DNA from: Candidatus Methanophagales archaeon
GTDB lineage: Archaea; Halobacteriota; Syntropharchaeia; Alkanophagales; Methanospirareceae
Assembly: GCA_021161765.1 (NCBI GenBank)
Contig: JAGGZZ010000056.1
Coordinates: forward strand, 1 to 16,448
DNA length: 16,448 nt
Reading direction: 5' to 3'
Shown piece after piece: positions 6,304-14,522 of the stretch. How positions within the stretch are numbered: position 1 is the stretch's first letter; every line of letters begins with the position of its first letter. The position numbers were made by a program, and so were the translations under genes. The notes under the pieces were generated by a model. That model ran no database searches. It had not been told where the DNA came from and was given only the letters and a program-made list of their open reading frames with translations.

Positions 6304-8146
6304 GGATGGAAAGGTAACAGATGAATTAAAAACAGAGAATCTCTGTTTACTAAGGGTTAAAATCAATAAGTCTATTTTTGACGAGATAATAAAATTAAGA
6401 GAGATAAGTCGAATAGATAGACCACCCAAGCCTTACATTACGTACCAGATGCTCTCTATCCCTTTAGGACAATTTGAGGTGGGGGTATCTCCTCCAAAGA
6501 ATGCTACTGCTATCGCTATATTGGATAGCGGGATTTTATCAAATCATCCCTTATTGGAAAAAGCTGTTGGTGATGAAATAGCCGTCCCCTTGCTTTCCAC
6601 TGATAGAATTCAAGGGGACAAACCTCAAGACGATGTCGGACATGGCACGAAAGTTGCTGGAATCGCCATTTACGGCGATATAAAAGGATGTATTGAGGAT
6701 AAAACATTCCAACCTGAAGTATGGATACTTTCAGCAAAAGTTATGTTTAAAGAAGAAGATCGAGGAACCGGAGAGATATTTGCCACTTATGATGAGAGTG
6801 AACTTTTAGAACATCAATTAGAAAAGGCAGTTAAATATTTCACAGGTAAATATTCCAATTGTAAAGTTTTTAATATCTCCTTTGGTGACCCCTACAAAAA
6901 GATGTTTGGTGGAAAAAGGCAATTTGCCCTGGCAACTCTGATAGATGAATTTGCTAAAGAACTCGACATTGTTTTTGTTATTTCTGCTGGTAATCTCGAC
7001 CTAAGATCCACGGGTTTTCCTGAAAGTTATCCTGCATATTTAATCAGAGAAAAAGAGGGTGTAAAAATTATAGACCCTGCATCTTCTGCTTATGCCATTA
7101 CAGTTGGGTCGATATCACAAGAGTTCGGTCCTTCTTACAGGGATAAAGCCAAAATCTCATTTTCACCAGCAAAAACCAATTATCCTTCTCCTTTTACCTG
7201 TGTAGGACCGGGTTATCGGGGAATGGTCAAACCGGAACTAGTGGAAGAAGGGGGCAACATCATTTTTTCACCGAGCGAGCCTCAAAAAATGGAAGATATA
7301 GGCGGGAAGCTTATTGTTTTGAGCCACAGATGGAGCGAAGATGGAAAACTTTTTACGGTAGTTCATGGAACCAGTTTCTCTGCTCCAAAAGTTGCTCATT
7401 ACATAGCAAGACTTTTTAATCAATTTCCCGAGTATTCTCCAAATCTTATAAAGGCTTTACTCATAGCTTCAGCGGAAATACCTCCCGATAGACCATCTCC
7501 CATAAACGAAATAACATTTAACGATTCAGACACGGATCTAAAGGATATATTGAAAATTTACGGCTATGGTAAACCGAACTTCGCTGTGGCTAAATCATCT
7601 GATTTTAACCAAGTTCTGCTTCAGGCAGAGAATAAAATCAAAGTTGATGGCATCCATTTGTATTACTTATATCTGCCAGGTAAGTTTATTAACACCTCAG
7701 GCAAAAGGGAGATTTCAGTGGTTCTTGTGTATAATCCACCAATAAAGAGAAATAGAATTGACTATATGGGGCTCAGTATGGAATTTCACTTGTTTAAGAA
7801 TGCAGAAATTGAAGAAGTGGTAAGAGGCTTTAAGACCATACAATTTAGTGATGAAATGGATGATATAGTTTCCAAGAAATTGAAACTAAAAGAGATAGAC
7901 TTGCATCCTGGTGTTGAATTACGAAAAAAGGGAATACATCAAAAAGGTGTTAGGATTTACTCAAAAAGTCCAGACATTGACCCTGACAAACCCCTTGTGC
8001 TTGCAGTTATTTCTCGAAGTAAATGGCTTAAGAGCAAAGAATATCTTCAAGACTATGCGGTTGTCGTTAGGATAAGACACGAGGCAATGATAAACCTTTA
8101 TAGTCGCATAAAAGAGAGAATACGACCAAGAGTGAGGATAAAATGA
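6158..8146 (+). CDS. ietS: IetS-like subtilisin (S8) serine protease, catalytic part
   Basis: Subtilisin-family peptidase with the full catalytic set: Asp123 in AILDSGI, His162 in DDVGHGTKVAG, oxyanion Asn in VISAGNLD, and Ser406 in HGTSFSAPKVA (numbered from 6158). A beta-rich C-terminal region of about 190 residues follows. The ATG at 6158 lies inside the preceding frame and the first ~43 residues read as out-of-frame sequence, so the true protein most likely starts at 5728 and enters this frame at the A7 run (6283-6289). In IetAS the protease is thought to be the toxic or effector part and the AAA+ protein its controller. The stop overlaps the res start as ATGA. All catalytic residues are present, so if the frame is whole in the cell the enzyme should be active. 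Intracellular; substrate unknown. Confidence 0.8.
   Translation: MNNSKISLYKKLKRPTWILKFGGWKTESLKNSWMVRRINQDSKKFIENKDGKVTDELKTENLCLLRVKINKSIFDEIIKLREISRIDRPPKPYITYQMLSIPLGQFEVGVSPPKNATAIAILDSGILSNHPLLEKAVGDEIAVPLLSTDRIQGDKPQDDVGHGTKVAGIAIYGDIKGCIEDKTFQPEVWILSAKVMFKEEDRGTGEIFATYDESELLEHQLEKAVKYFTGKYSNCKVFNISFGDPYKKMFGGKRQFALATLIDEFAKELDIVFVISAGNLDLRSTGFPESYPAYLIREKEGVKIIDPASSAYAITVGSISQEFGPSYRDKAKISFSPAKTNYPSPFTCVGPGYRGMVKPELVEEGGNIIFSPSEPQKMEDIGGKLIVLSHRWSEDGKLFTVVHGTSFSAPKVAHYIARLFNQFPEYSPNLIKALLIASAEIPPDRPSPINEITFNDSDTDLKDILKIYGYGKPNFAVAKSSDFNQVLLQAENKIKVDGIHLYYLYLPGKFINTSGKREISVVLVYNPPIKRNRIDYMGLSMEFHLFKNAEIEEVVRGFKTIQFSDEMDDIVSKKLKLKEIDLHPGVELRKKGIHQKGVRIYSKSPDIDPDKPLVLAVISRSKWLKSKEYLQDYAVVVRIRHEAMINLYSRIKERIRPRVRIK
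6283..6289 (+). other. A7 homopolymer at the ietS frame change
   Basis: Seven A residues sit exactly where the N-terminal and catalytic frames of ietS must join; the shift needed is +1 (one A skipped). Possible causes are a mutation, a sequencing or assembly indel, or polymerase slippage producing a mixed mRNA pool. The downstream catalytic motifs are intact, which argues against long-standing decay. Confidence 0.6.
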
Positions 8147-8397
8147 AACCAACTGAGATTTTACATCCAGATCAAAGACAATGGAAAGATAAGAAGGGCA
8201 CGATTCACAAGACAAAAGCATACTTGGTTGACAAACTGAGAAGAGCAGTTTACCACTGGCGAGAACAGGGCTATCCTCACACAACCGACACCACACGCCG
8301 TTTATTGCAGTTCTGGTTTGAGGAAGACCATATCGTTCATGATGCGCCTTTCGAGTTCTGGTTCTGCCAGCGAGAAGCGATTGAAGAGAGGTCTTAA
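8143..8397 (+). pseudogene. Type III-like restriction subunit (Res), N-terminal fragment
   Basis: Eighty-four residues matching the start of res-type SF2 helicase-nucleases: a short N-terminal domain (HKTKAYLVDKLRRAVYHWREQG) and the FEFWFCQREAIE segment that normally comes just before the Walker A motif. The frame then stops at TAA with no GxGKT anywhere downstream in any frame. The N-terminal methionine is shared with the ietS stop (ATGA at 8143). Only the front of the gene survives here; the following fragment resumes in another frame at the DEAH box, so the nucleotide-binding block has been deleted. Confidence 0.7.
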
Positions 8398-8414
8398 CTT
8401 CTTGTCCCAATATA

Positions 8415-8978
8415 ATGATTTTGAAAGATGAAGCGCATCACATTTACAGTTTTGAAAAGGCGTGGAAGAACATTCTCGTGAATCCTCATAAAAATCTCGC
8501 TTCTCAATACGGTAAAGGCATCAATATGGAGTTGGACTTCTCTGCTACACCAAAAACCGAAACCGGTGCTTTGTTCCCCTGGATTACTGTGGACTTCTCA
8601 CTTAAAGAAGCCATTGAAATGAACATTGTGAAATTACCGTTAAAAGGAATAGTAAAGAATGCTGAAGAGATTGCATCAACTAAAGCCGTTGAGAGATATA
8701 GAGCATGGATTGAAGCCGGGATAAGGAGATGGCGGGAATATAAAGAAGCTCTGAAGCCTTTATCAAAAAGCCCAGTGCTATTCGTTCAATGTTCTGAAAA
8801 TACCGAATCAGATGAAGTATTTGGCTATCTTAATTCCATCCCAGACCTGAAAGACAAAGTGCTGCTGATACACACAGACAGCACTGGGGAAATAAGAAAA
8901 GCAGAGTTGCCTGTTGCGAGGAAAGCGGCAAAGTTCATAGATTACCCTGATATGACACAGGAAAGAGCCTTAACTTAA
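8415..8978 (+). pseudogene. Type III-like restriction subunit (Res), helicase fragment with DEAH box
   Basis: This piece starts at helicase motif II: KDEAHH at residues 4-9, then motif III DFSATP at 41-46, and part of the second RecA-like domain (VLFVQCSENTESDEVFGYL). Sequence just before the ATG (SCPNI) also reads in frame, so the ATG is an internal codon. It breaks off after KFIDYPDMTQERA, before the motif V/VI block that holds the arginine finger in res proteins. Without motifs I, V and VI it cannot bind and hydrolyse ATP as the intact enzyme would. It lies in a different frame from both neighbours. Confidence 0.72.
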
Positions 8979-9004
8979 CCACAATATTTGTAGATGAAAA
9001 TAAA

Positions 9005-9907
9005 TTGGATAAGGACGTCGAAATACCAATCTTGAGTCCAAGGATAATCATAAGAGAATTTTATTTGGATGGGATGGAGATTGACAGCTTACCTTCTTTG
9101 AATATTCCGTTGGAGAATAAGGTTTTAGAGATGGAATATGTTGCGGTAGATATGCTCAAAGGAATGGAAGTGATAAAGAGAAAATGGAATTTGCCCGTAC
9201 CTCAGGATTCTAAAAGCGTAATTGCTTATTACACAGACCAGATACTCAAACAACTGAAAATCGGCGGTGCTTTTGCCAGTTTCTATCCCATCGTAAAGAA
9301 GTATGTGGTCGAAAAATTGTTCGCTGAAGAAGTTGACCTTGACGACCCACGCGTTCTTTACAAGCTGAGTTCCCCTGAGGTTCAAGAGCAATTGATAAAT
9401 TTGTTTGTAAATTCGTTCAAAGACATGACTTTCAGCGAAAGAGAACCTGAAAAAGGAGATGCCATGGAACTCTCGGATACAAGACCTTTTGTATGGTCAA
9501 AATTGGTTTATCCTGCTAATAGATGTATCTTTAACTATGCTGCCTGCGATAACGATTTTGAGGTGAATTTTGCCAAAATTTTAGACCGAGCTGAGGATGT
9601 AAAGTCATTTGCAGGTCTCCACAAAATCGGGTTCTTTATTGAATACAGGGATTCAAAAGGAAATTTCCATCAGGGATATTATCCTGATTTCATAGTGAAA
9701 GCCATGGATAAGAAGTTCTTCGTTATTGAGACAAAGGGAAGGGTTGATATTGATGTTGAAGCAAAGGATAACAGAGCAAAAGTTTGGTGTGAAGATGCGA
9801 ATCGTTTAACGGGGAATGAATGGATGTTCGCAAGAATTGACCAGGAAGACTTTGAACGATATAGATTTAGGAGCGTTAAAGAATTAATTTCTACCTTGAA
9901 AGGATAA
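9005..9907 (+). pseudogene. Type III-like restriction subunit (Res), C-terminal nuclease fragment
   Basis: A 300-residue C-terminal part, probably entering its frame upstream near 8972, where LTTIFVDENK reads in frame; the TTG at 9005 is only the first start-like codon. It begins with the KDVEIPILSPRI element typical of the linker region and ends in a PD-(D/E)xK nuclease: YYPDF with D228, then FVIETKGR with E242 and K244. The nuclease motif is intact. With the helicase motor broken upstream, DNA cleavage by the type III mechanism is unlikely, but the nuclease fragment could fold by itself. Followed within 21 bases by the convergent UPF0282 gene, so the operon ends here. Confidence 0.75.
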
Positions 9908-9927
9908 AATATGATTGCCTTTCAAAT

Positions 9928-10890
9928 TCACCACCTTTCTACCCTGCCGAGCCAATCCCTGTACGGTTTAGTATCAACCTCGCCACGAGCGTAAGCGTCA
10001 TGCCACCCTCTCGGCACCGGCATCTCCGCATACAAACGCTGTCGCCACGCTTCAAGCAGAGTCCGATGGCGACCCAAAAAATCCGCAGCACATACGACCT
10101 CGTGTCCTGTCGTGGACGATACCAATACCGATAACTTATCCAGCCACCGACTTCCTGCTTTGGAACGCATCAGATGATGGTCAAGGATTAACGTGTCAAC
10201 GCCTTGAGCAAGTCGCACGGCATTACGCCAGGCGTTTTCACGCTGCCGCTGTGAAAGATGTGGCAGATATAGAGGTGGACCAGAAGCCAGCACAATCGTC
10301 GGCTGCCAGTTCAGGATTCGAGGCACCGTCTCCTCATCGAGCAGTTGGATGTCAGAAGCGTGCACAAATACTTCGTTTCCTTCTTCTATCCTTGTCATCA
10401 TCACCGTGCCGCCGCGTTTGTCTCGCTCTCCATGCGGAACGGGTAGCGAGAAACTTAACGGTCCATCGTTCTGCCCTTCGGCATTTGGCAGGTCGTTATC
10501 CAGTGCAATGCGTAACGACTGTAACCGGTTCAGCATGTTTCGAGAAAGCCCACGAGGACCTTTAACCCAGAACCGGATTTTTTGTGGTCGTGCCTGGCAT
10601 AAGGCAGCCACTTTTTGCGCCGGCATCTGAAATGGATTGGCATCTACTAAGGGCACGTGGTCGCCATGTAAATGGCTGAACACGACATCAGTGGCGTCTT
10701 CCAGTTCAGTCAGGATTTTATGACGCACGGACTCGCCAACCGCCACCTGCAAAGGATGAGGGAGCAAGCCGTGACGGTTATAGCCCAATGCCACGCCGGG
10801 GTCAATGGCTATCTTCCGTGCTTTGAGTTCGACCACACAGCTCAGACCACGAACGCCCAACGACTCCGTGCCGAGAATTTTAATTCGCAT
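9928..10890 (-). CDS. UPF0282 family metallo-beta-lactamase-fold hydrolase
   Basis: A 320-residue cytoplasmic MBL-fold protein of the UPF0282 family, found mostly in archaea; its reaction is not established. It opens with MRIKILGTESLGVRGLSC and the metal site HLHGDH (73-78, HxHxDH), with later probable ligands in VPHGE, ASDIQ and LDHHLM. Family members normally have these signatures and about this length, so it looks complete. Its base composition stands out: bases 10021-10080 are 33/60 G+C, while 11401-11460 in the next gene are 25/60. This suggests recent acquisition from a GC-richer source. It is separated from the truncated helicase stop by only 21 bases. Confidence 0.88.
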   Translation of the reverse strand: MRIKILGTESLGVRGLSCVVELKARKIAIDPGVALGYNRHGLLPHPLQVAVGESVRHKILTELEDATDVVFSHLHGDHVPLVDANPFQMPAQKVAALCQARPQKIRFWVKGPRGLSRNMLNRLQSLRIALDNDLPNAEGQNDGPLSFSLPVPHGERDKRGGTVMMTRIEEGNEVFVHASDIQLLDEETVPRILNWQPTIVLASGPPLYLPHLSQRQRENAWRNAVRLAQGVDTLILDHHLMRSKAGSRWLDKLSVLVSSTTGHEVVCAADFLGRHRTLLEAWRQRLYAEMPVPRGWHDAYARGEVDTKPYRDWLGRVERW

Positions 10891-10911
10891 TATTCAAACA
10901 TTTTATATAAT

Positions 10912-12405
10912 TTAATAAAAACTTATTGTGTGTTTATTTATCAATGGGAACATTTCCCAAGCTTCTGCATTTAGCGAATCGTCAAGTTTTGCCTTTTCAT
11001 CCCCTAAGTCAAATTCTTTTCTCTGTTTTGCTTTTATTTCTTCCTCTACTGCTCTTAACTTTCTTCTGCTGTCCTCAATCTCATTTTCCCGCCCAATTCT
11101 CTCCCCACTCACGCCTTCTAACGATGACTGCAATTCGCTTAACGAGCGATTGACCTCTTCCATTTTTTCTTGATTCGACCTTTCTAAGCTTCTCAGCTCA
11201 TCACGAGTTAAGTTCTCCAAGCTAAATCTATCAATCATGCTTCTGTGCGAGATATATCGTGGGTCTCTTCTGAAATTACGTCTTCGCAGCCATGGAACCA
11301 TACGTTCCGCAAAACTAAGATATATCTCTACAATTTTGGAAAGATGTTTGATTTTTTCTCTTTCTTCCTCAAGCGAGGCAATTTTCCCATCCAAAATCAT
11401 TTCCTTGTCTCTAAGCCGAATAATGGCGTCTTCACTCTCACTTATTTCGTTTTCGATGAGCCATTTATGATTTCTCAGAGATTTTTCTTCTCCTTTTAAT
11501 GCTCCAATTTCGTTTTCTAACGCTAATATTCCCCTTCTTATCCCCTCTCTTGCATCATCTATATGTTCCCTTTCTTCCTTATCCAATTCCGTCAATCGCT
11601 CTTTATGGCTCTTTATTCTATTTATCACTCCTTTAAAGACGTTATTTATAATTTCTACAAGCTTAATACCGCTATATTCTTCTTTAATCTGACATGGACC
11701 CACCCTAACGATTTTTTGTCTGAGATTTGTATCTTCGCAGATGATTTCTACAAGTCTATTCACTGCTCCGTTAGCATAACTGCAAACGAGTATTTTCGCA
11801 TCGCTGTTCCTTGCCAGATAATTCCTTATTATTTCAGGCACTATGGTAGACTTTCCAGTTCCAGGAGGTCCCCAAATAAGAAATAAATCTTTGACTCCTA
11901 CGGGAAATTCTACTGCATCCTTCTGTCTTTGTTCTTGTTCTACTCTGTTATCCTCAAATGAACATGGAACTCGCTCAGCTCCCTCAAAATTACCAAATAA
12001 AATGTTCCGCTTACTCTGGTTTTCATGAAGGGTTTCTAAAATACCTATCTGTTTCTTAGTTATACGCTTAAGAAATTCCGCATCGCCTGCAAAGCAAACT
12101 CTTTCAATTCTTCTATCACGAACACCTTTTAATCGAATAACAATTGATTCTTTATCAAATGATAATATCTCATTTTCATATTCCTGCTCATTAATCAAAA
12201 CTTTAAGCTCGCCACTCATCATCTTATCCAATCTGAGAAACTCGCTCTCAGTTAGGTTAAACTGGTAGATACAGCCATCGGAATCTTCGGGTAAGCGGCG
12301 ACCATCGGAGATATAAATTTCGTCTATCCTTGGACCTCTATTGAGGTATGTCTGGTATAACTCTAGATATGCTCTATATGCCCTCAAAAAATTAATTTCT
12401 TCCAT
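10912..12405 (-). CDS. SF1 (AAA_11/UPF1-like) helicase, truncated after its coiled-coil insertion
   Basis: The N-terminal half of a Dna2/UPF1-type SF1 helicase. An N-terminal beta-rich domain (1-155) is followed by the Q motif (Q161), Walker A WGPPGTGKST (residues 178-187) and motif Ia ILVCSYANGAVNRLVE. A very long charged helical stretch (about 255-485, rich in E, K, R and L) looks like the coiled coil these proteins insert within the first RecA domain. The protein then ends at MFPLINKHTISFY. Motif II (DEAxQ) and motifs III-VI are absent, so half of the motor is missing. The truncation point abuts the GC-rich UPF0282 gene. It may be a pseudogene or a separate ATP-binding coiled-coil protein. 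A TATA-like TTATTAATAA lies about 20 bases upstream, with no ribosome site. Confidence 0.8.
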   Translation of the reverse strand: MEEINFLRAYRAYLELYQTYLNRGPRIDEIYISDGRRLPEDSDGCIYQFNLTESEFLRLDKMMSGELKVLINEQEYENEILSFDKESIVIRLKGVRDRRIERVCFAGDAEFLKRITKKQIGILETLHENQSKRNILFGNFEGAERVPCSFEDNRVEQEQRQKDAVEFPVGVKDLFLIWGPPGTGKSTIVPEIIRNYLARNSDAKILVCSYANGAVNRLVEIICEDTNLRQKIVRVGPCQIKEEYSGIKLVEIINNVFKGVINRIKSHKERLTELDKEEREHIDDAREGIRRGILALENEIGALKGEEKSLRNHKWLIENEISESEDAIIRLRDKEMILDGKIASLEEEREKIKHLSKIVEIYLSFAERMVPWLRRRNFRRDPRYISHRSMIDRFSLENLTRDELRSLERSNQEKMEEVNRSLSELQSSLEGVSGERIGRENEIEDSRRKLRAVEEEIKAKQRKEFDLGDEKAKLDDSLNAEAWEMFPLINKHTISFY

Positions 12406-12483
12406 TATTACAGCATTAGATTATTAATAATGTGTTTAACTGTCCCTTTGCCAACGTTAATTATTAAACCCCCCTTTTTAAAT

Positions 12484-13461
12484 TTAAATATTTAGCCTTT
12501 CAAAAACCAATATCGCAGTAATCAAATCCTCAAAGGCGACGCCAGTTGATTTGAAGAACGTTATATCCTCCTCGCTCGCCCTGCCCTCTGCTTTACCGAG
12601 CAATACGTCACCCAGAGGAATCAAATCCCCTCTCTCCACTATTCCTTTTTCCAATCCCCGGTATATCTCGCCCGAATGTATGCACTGCGCTAAATCATCA
12701 ATGAATATCCGGCTTGATTTTTTCAGCACTTCAGGTGCAAATTCTATCTTCGTTTTCGAGTCGGCACCAACTCCGTTAAGATGTACACCCGGTTTTATCA
12801 GTTCAGCAGAAATGAACGGTTCCGTGGCAGGGGTTACGGTTGTGACTATGTCAGAATCCACTGCCTCTTCCAGACCGACAACGGCTATGTCAACACCCCA
12901 TTCAGGTTCATATTGCTTTTTAAAATCTCTCGCTTCGTGCTCGGTGACATCATATACCTTTATCGTGTCAATAGAAGGACGTACAGCCAGTATTGCCTCC
13001 GCCTGGTAAGGAGCTTGTTTTCCCGTTCCCATTATGCCCAGTGTTTTGCTATCAGTCCTTGATAGCGCTTCGGTAGCAACGCCAGTAGCGGCACCGGTTC
13101 TATACGCGGTCATCTCCTCCGCCTGCATTATCGCCACCAATTGCTGTGTTTCGGCATTCCGGAGTAAATATTCACCTAATACCATTGGCAAACCGCGTTT
13201 TTTGTTCCCTGGCGCAGTGATGACAATCTTCACACCGCAATAATTGCGATTGTATTCCGGCAAATACGCCGGCATACATCTCATGTCCGACACGCCCGTA
13301 TCAACGTACACCTTTTCAGGCACAATCGTCTGCCCGGAAGAACTTTGTTCAAACCCTCTTCTTATCTCAGCAATGAATGCTTTCCATCCTATACTCTCTA
13401 TCGTCTCTTTTAGTTCTTCGTTTGTTACGAGAAACGCATCCAGCTCTTCTACTTTTTTCAT
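12484..13461 (-). CDS. Ornithine cyclodeaminase / alanine dehydrogenase family protein
   Basis: A 325-residue NAD(P)-dependent enzyme of the OCD/mu-crystallin family. The substrate part has DMRCMPAY (R61), GVKIV (K78, the likely catalytic lysine) and AEEMTAYRTGAATGVA (114-129). The Rossmann part has TLGIMGTGKQAPYQAEA (140-156), then VYDVTEHEA. HLNGVGADSKTK and FIDDLAQCIHSGEI follow the family pattern. In archaea such proteins are often alanine dehydrogenases (reversible alanine to pyruvate plus ammonia); ornithine cyclodeamination to proline, or another imine reductase role, cannot be excluded from sequence. Complete, full length. It is divergent from the P-loop ATPase gene across a hairpin-rich gap. 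Confidence 0.87.
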   Translation of the reverse strand: MKKVEELDAFLVTNEELKETIESIGWKAFIAEIRRGFEQSSSGQTIVPEKVYVDTGVSDMRCMPAYLPEYNRNYCGVKIVITAPGNKKRGLPMVLGEYLLRNAETQQLVAIMQAEEMTAYRTGAATGVATEALSRTDSKTLGIMGTGKQAPYQAEAILAVRPSIDTIKVYDVTEHEARDFKKQYEPEWGVDIAVVGLEEAVDSDIVTTVTPATEPFISAELIKPGVHLNGVGADSKTKIEFAPEVLKKSSRIFIDDLAQCIHSGEIYRGLEKGIVERGDLIPLGDVLLGKAEGRASEEDITFFKSTGVAFEDLITAILVFERLNI

Positions 13462-13474
13462 AACACTTTTTCTT

Positions 13475-13512
13475 TTTCAAACTTTTAGAAAAAGTTTGAT
13501 CAAAAATGCTTT
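13475..13512 (-). repeat. Hairpin element related to the intron 3' segment
   Basis: The arms TCAAACTTT (13477-13485) and AAAGTTTGA (13491-13499) form a 9-bp hairpin. Read on the minus strand, the surrounding run from AAGCAT to GTTTGAA is nearly the same as bases 563-597 just before intron domain V, where identical 9-base arms (574-582 and 586-594) enclose CCT. This is a dispersed hairpin element between divergent genes. Confidence 0.65.
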
Positions 13513-13534
13513 GCGGAAAAAGAAAACCTGTGCT

Positions 13535-13555
13535 AAAAGAAAAAAGTTTTCTTTT
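13535..13555. repeat. A/T-rich perfect hairpin AAAAGAAAA / TTTTCTTTT
   Basis: The nine-base arms (13535-13543 and 13547-13555) surround AAG. It sits in the divergent gap 13462-13578 with the hairpin at 13475-13512 and could affect transcription in either direction. No protein or RNA gene is visible in this gap. Confidence 0.55.
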
Positions 13556-13560
13556 TACTT

Positions 13561-13578
13561 ACCGCCGAGAACGCGGAG
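13561..13578 (+). repeat. Solo ACCGCCGAGAACGCGGAG repeat abutting a start codon
   Basis: It resembles the arms of the inverted repeat at 1599-1694 (CACCGC.GAG...CGC.GAG). Its last base touches the ATG of the P-loop ATPase gene at 13579, so it occupies the place of the ribosome binding site. GGAG within it ends too close to the ATG for normal spacing. Confidence 0.5.
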
Positions 13579-14445
13579 ATGACAAAGAAAGAAAGATTGA
13601 AGATTTTGATTGTGGGGTTAAAGGAGAAGGACGCAGGTAAGACGACTCTTGCACTGGCGTTACTGGCTTACTTAAAGGAAAAGGGGTTTAATGCTTGTGG
13701 ATTCAAGCCCAGAGCTGGCAACAGTGTGTGGTATGATTACGATGTGGTGCAGGAGGCTTTATCGCATGGACGACTCTACGGGAAGGATGCAAAACTTTTG
13801 AAATATGCTTCGGCTTTTGGTCCCGATGCAGGTGCCATAATGGAAGAATTTATCAACCCTATCCACAGGTTGTGGGCAGAACCTCAGCACACCGACCCGG
13901 TCACGCAAATTCCTTATTTTATCCTCGACCGTGTCACGCTGTGGTTTAAAGAAGGAGTGAGGAATCTGGTAGTTGAGAACGAAGCGCTGCCAGTTGAGTA
14001 TAGATGTGACGATGCTCTTTTTGAGACATTGCGTGCTAAAGCATCCGGTATTTACCATTTCAGGGATTTAAATATGTTAAATAAGCTAACAGAGGAATAT
14101 TACGACCTCGCTGTTGAGTTGGTATATAAAGAGATGAACAAACGATATGATTGTTTGGTCATTGAGAGTTATAGCGATGTAGCTTTGCCCTGGAAGGGGC
14201 TAAAAGATTTGGACGTTGTTATTGGTGTTAAACCAGGGCAGATTTCGGTATACGACCCGGAGAAGTATCTGGCTGCGGTTCAACTCTCGGCTTCTACATA
14301 TTCGCAGGAAGAACTCGCAACTTCCAGAATACTGGAATTGGTAAAACCAATTAAAGAGGTTAAGGTGCCACCATTCCGGTCTGAGGAGCTATTGCAGGGG
14401 TTAAAGGAAAGAATTCCTCTGTTGATTAAACCCTTCTCTTTATAA
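13579..14445 (+). CDS. P-loop ATPase of the dethiobiotin/cobyrinate synthase-like (SIMIBI) type
   Basis: A 288-residue soluble protein. The Walker A-like loop is VGLKEKDAGKTTLA (residues 12-25, K21, T22), the elongated form with Gly-Lys-Thr preceded by charged residues that is typical of SIMIBI-class amidoligase/dethiobiotin synthase-like ATPases. CGFKPRAGN (40-48) and YDCLVIESYSDVALPW (the probable Walker B/switch region) agree. I recognise it as an archaeal uncharacterised ATPase; no specific reaction is supported, and the amidotransferase domain of CobB/CobQ is absent. The chosen ATG has no well-placed ribosome site; a TTG seven codons in (13597) is an alternative. It is followed 77 bases later by tsr3 in the same direction, so a shared transcript is possible. 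Confidence 0.72.
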   Translation: MTKKERLKILIVGLKEKDAGKTTLALALLAYLKEKGFNACGFKPRAGNSVWYDYDVVQEALSHGRLYGKDAKLLKYASAFGPDAGAIMEEFINPIHRLWAEPQHTDPVTQIPYFILDRVTLWFKEGVRNLVVENEALPVEYRCDDALFETLRAKASGIYHFRDLNMLNKLTEEYYDLAVELVYKEMNKRYDCLVIESYSDVALPWKGLKDLDVVIGVKPGQISVYDPEKYLAAVQLSASTYSQEELATSRILELVKPIKEVKVPPFRSEELLQGLKERIPLLIKPFSL

Positions 14446-14522
14446 AAAGAAAAGCGTTTACGGAAAAGAAAAACAAATAAAAATAGTGTAATCCTGCGGT
14501 TGTAAGAGAAGCTAAAAGTAAA

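Noticed and set aside
9125..9391. Reverse open frame inside the res C-terminal fragment
   Set aside because: Antisense shadow of a conserved PD-(D/E)xK nuclease fragment.
10251..10974. Forward open frames across the UPF0282 gene
   Set aside because: High G+C creates long shadow frames; only the reverse frame has the HLHGDH metal motif.
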